Shown piece after piece: positions 63,347-64,000 of a DNA stretch of 64,000 bases (positions are counted from its first letter, which is position 1; each line of letters opens with the position of its first letter). Both the position numbers and the translations under genes were made by a program. Source of the stretch: Thioalkalivibrio sp. K90mix. GTDB taxonomy: Bacteria; Pseudomonadota; Gammaproteobacteria; Ectothiorhodospirales; Ectothiorhodospiraceae. The DNA lies in contig NC_013889.1 in NCBI RefSeq assembly GCF_000025545.1, positions 1,605,501 through 1,669,500 of the forward strand, in the 5' to 3' direction. The notes beneath the pieces were generated by a model, which was given only the letters and a program-made list of their open reading frames with translations, did no database searches and was not told the origin of the DNA.

Positions 63347-64000
63347 CTACTCAGCGAAACGTTCTTGCGGCGGATGGTTGGCGGGCGCGTAGCCATGCAC
63401 GACATCGCGGATGGTCTGGCAGGCGATTTCGGTATCCATTTCACGGTCCGCACGGTCCAGGCGTTTCATTGCGGCGCGCAGGTCGCTCGAAGCGGCACAT
63501 TCCTCGCGGGCGCGCATGATCTTCACATGCGCGGTGGGCTCCACGTTGTCTCCGATCAACAGCTCTTCATAGAGCTTCTCGCCCGGGCGCAGCCCGGTGA
63601 ACACGATCTCGATCCCGTCCTCGGGGTATCCGTCCTCTTTTACCTGTCGGCCGTGTAGCCGAATCATGCGGCGCGCGAGGTCGACAATGCGTACCGGCTC
63701 TCCCATATCCAGCACATACACCTCGCCCCCCTGCGCCATCGCGCCCGCCTGGATCACCAGCTCGGCCGCCTCGGGGATGGACATAAAATAGCGGGTGATC
63801 TCGGGATGGGTGACGGTGACAGGCCCGCCATCGCGGATCTGCTGATGGAAAAGTGGCACCACGGAGCCCGAGGAACCGAGAACGTTGCCGAAGCGCACCA
63901 TGCTGAAGACCGTACCCCGGCCCTCCCGCGCCCGGTCCTGCAGCACCATCTCCGCCAGGCGCTTGGTGGCCCCCATCACGTTGGTCGGGCGCACGGCCTT
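63347..64000 (-). CDS. CapD/WbpM-like nucleotide-sugar dehydratase, C-terminal part
   Basis: The frame is open to the window edge, so the N-terminal membrane and NAD-binding parts are outside. The visible part has [21 protein letters not shown] (K of the active site), [47 protein letters not shown] and [15 protein letters not shown]. This is the polysaccharide biosynthesis CapD/FlaA1 family making UDP-4-keto-6-deoxy sugars. The end (HPPQERFAE) is family-typical. It belongs with ugd, wzz and the EPS cluster. Confidence 0.92.
   Translation of the reverse strand, partial: KAVRPTNVMGATKRLAEMVLQDRAREGRGTVFSMVRFGNVLGSSGSVVPLFHQQIRDGGPVTVTHPEITRYFMSIPEAAELVIQAGAMAQGGEVYVLDMGEPVRIVDLARRMIRLHGRQVKEDGYPEDGIEIVFTGLRPGEKLYEELLIGDNVEPTAHVKIMRAREECAASSDLRAAMKRLDRADREMDTEIACQTIRDVVHGYAPANHPPQERFAE

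Overview
The window is high-GC chromosomal DNA, most likely from a gammaproteobacterium. The best guess is Chromatiales/Ectothiorhodospiraceae, for example something Thioalkalivibrio-like. This is an inference from the ubiG-HAD phosphatase-yciK neighbourhood, the HpnCDE squalene pathway, the GTAG-headed REP repeats with RAYT transposases, and codon usage. The species cannot be fixed without a database search.

Bases 1-27000 are mostly housekeeping. They hold ubiG (cut), a HAD phosphatase (gph/mupP-like), rmuC, the squalene genes hpnC, hpnD and hpnE with hemN antisense between them under a near-perfect FNR/ANR box, yciK, ygiQ, and a globin followed by a second globin split by a MITE. Next come a CDGSH/glutamate-synthase-like protein, pdxH and a tRNA-Ser(CGA) followed by 185-bp repeats that each carry the last 19 bases of the tRNA. 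A seven-gene operon (14978-19513) joins VOC, DGPF/YCII, SRPBCC, an AAC(3)-I-like acetyltransferase, a PhnB-like protein, DUF1428 and an ECF42-type sigma factor, behind a promoter that fits the ECF42 consensus. Two further tRNAs and one broken tRNA precede the glycogen block (glgC-GH57-malQ divergent from glgB).

Bases 27000-37140 are accessory DNA: an 87-bp minisatellite, many REP elements, toxin-antitoxin loci (several broken), an IS3 element, a DUF4143 ATPase, a polysaccharide sugar-transferase and an IS110 element. The IS110 element has inserted exactly into a REP and carries a structured leader that looks like a bridge RNA.

Bases 37158-64000 are a surface-polysaccharide region: epimerase, glycosyltransferases, EpsG-like polymerase, nucleotide-sugar dehydrogenases, Wzx flippase, Wzz, an EPS-associated MarR regulator with a clear palindromic operator, and a CapD-like enzyme at the edge. 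It is interrupted by a striking tandem array (46600-51700) of four full and three truncated RAYT genes. In every truncated copy the stop codon replaces the predicted catalytic tyrosine. Beside the array lie a 58-residue triple zinc-knuckle protein and a PD-(D/E)xK-like nuclease. An IS5-family element splits the next gene, a methyltransferase. Three MITEs with the same terminal repeats as that IS5 element lie elsewhere in the window; two have split a gene (globin, VapC) and one sits at a RelB/RelE junction.

The overall picture is a core region bordered by a repeat-rich zone in which REP/RAYT elements, IS elements and MITEs have reshaped toxin-antitoxin and polysaccharide genes.
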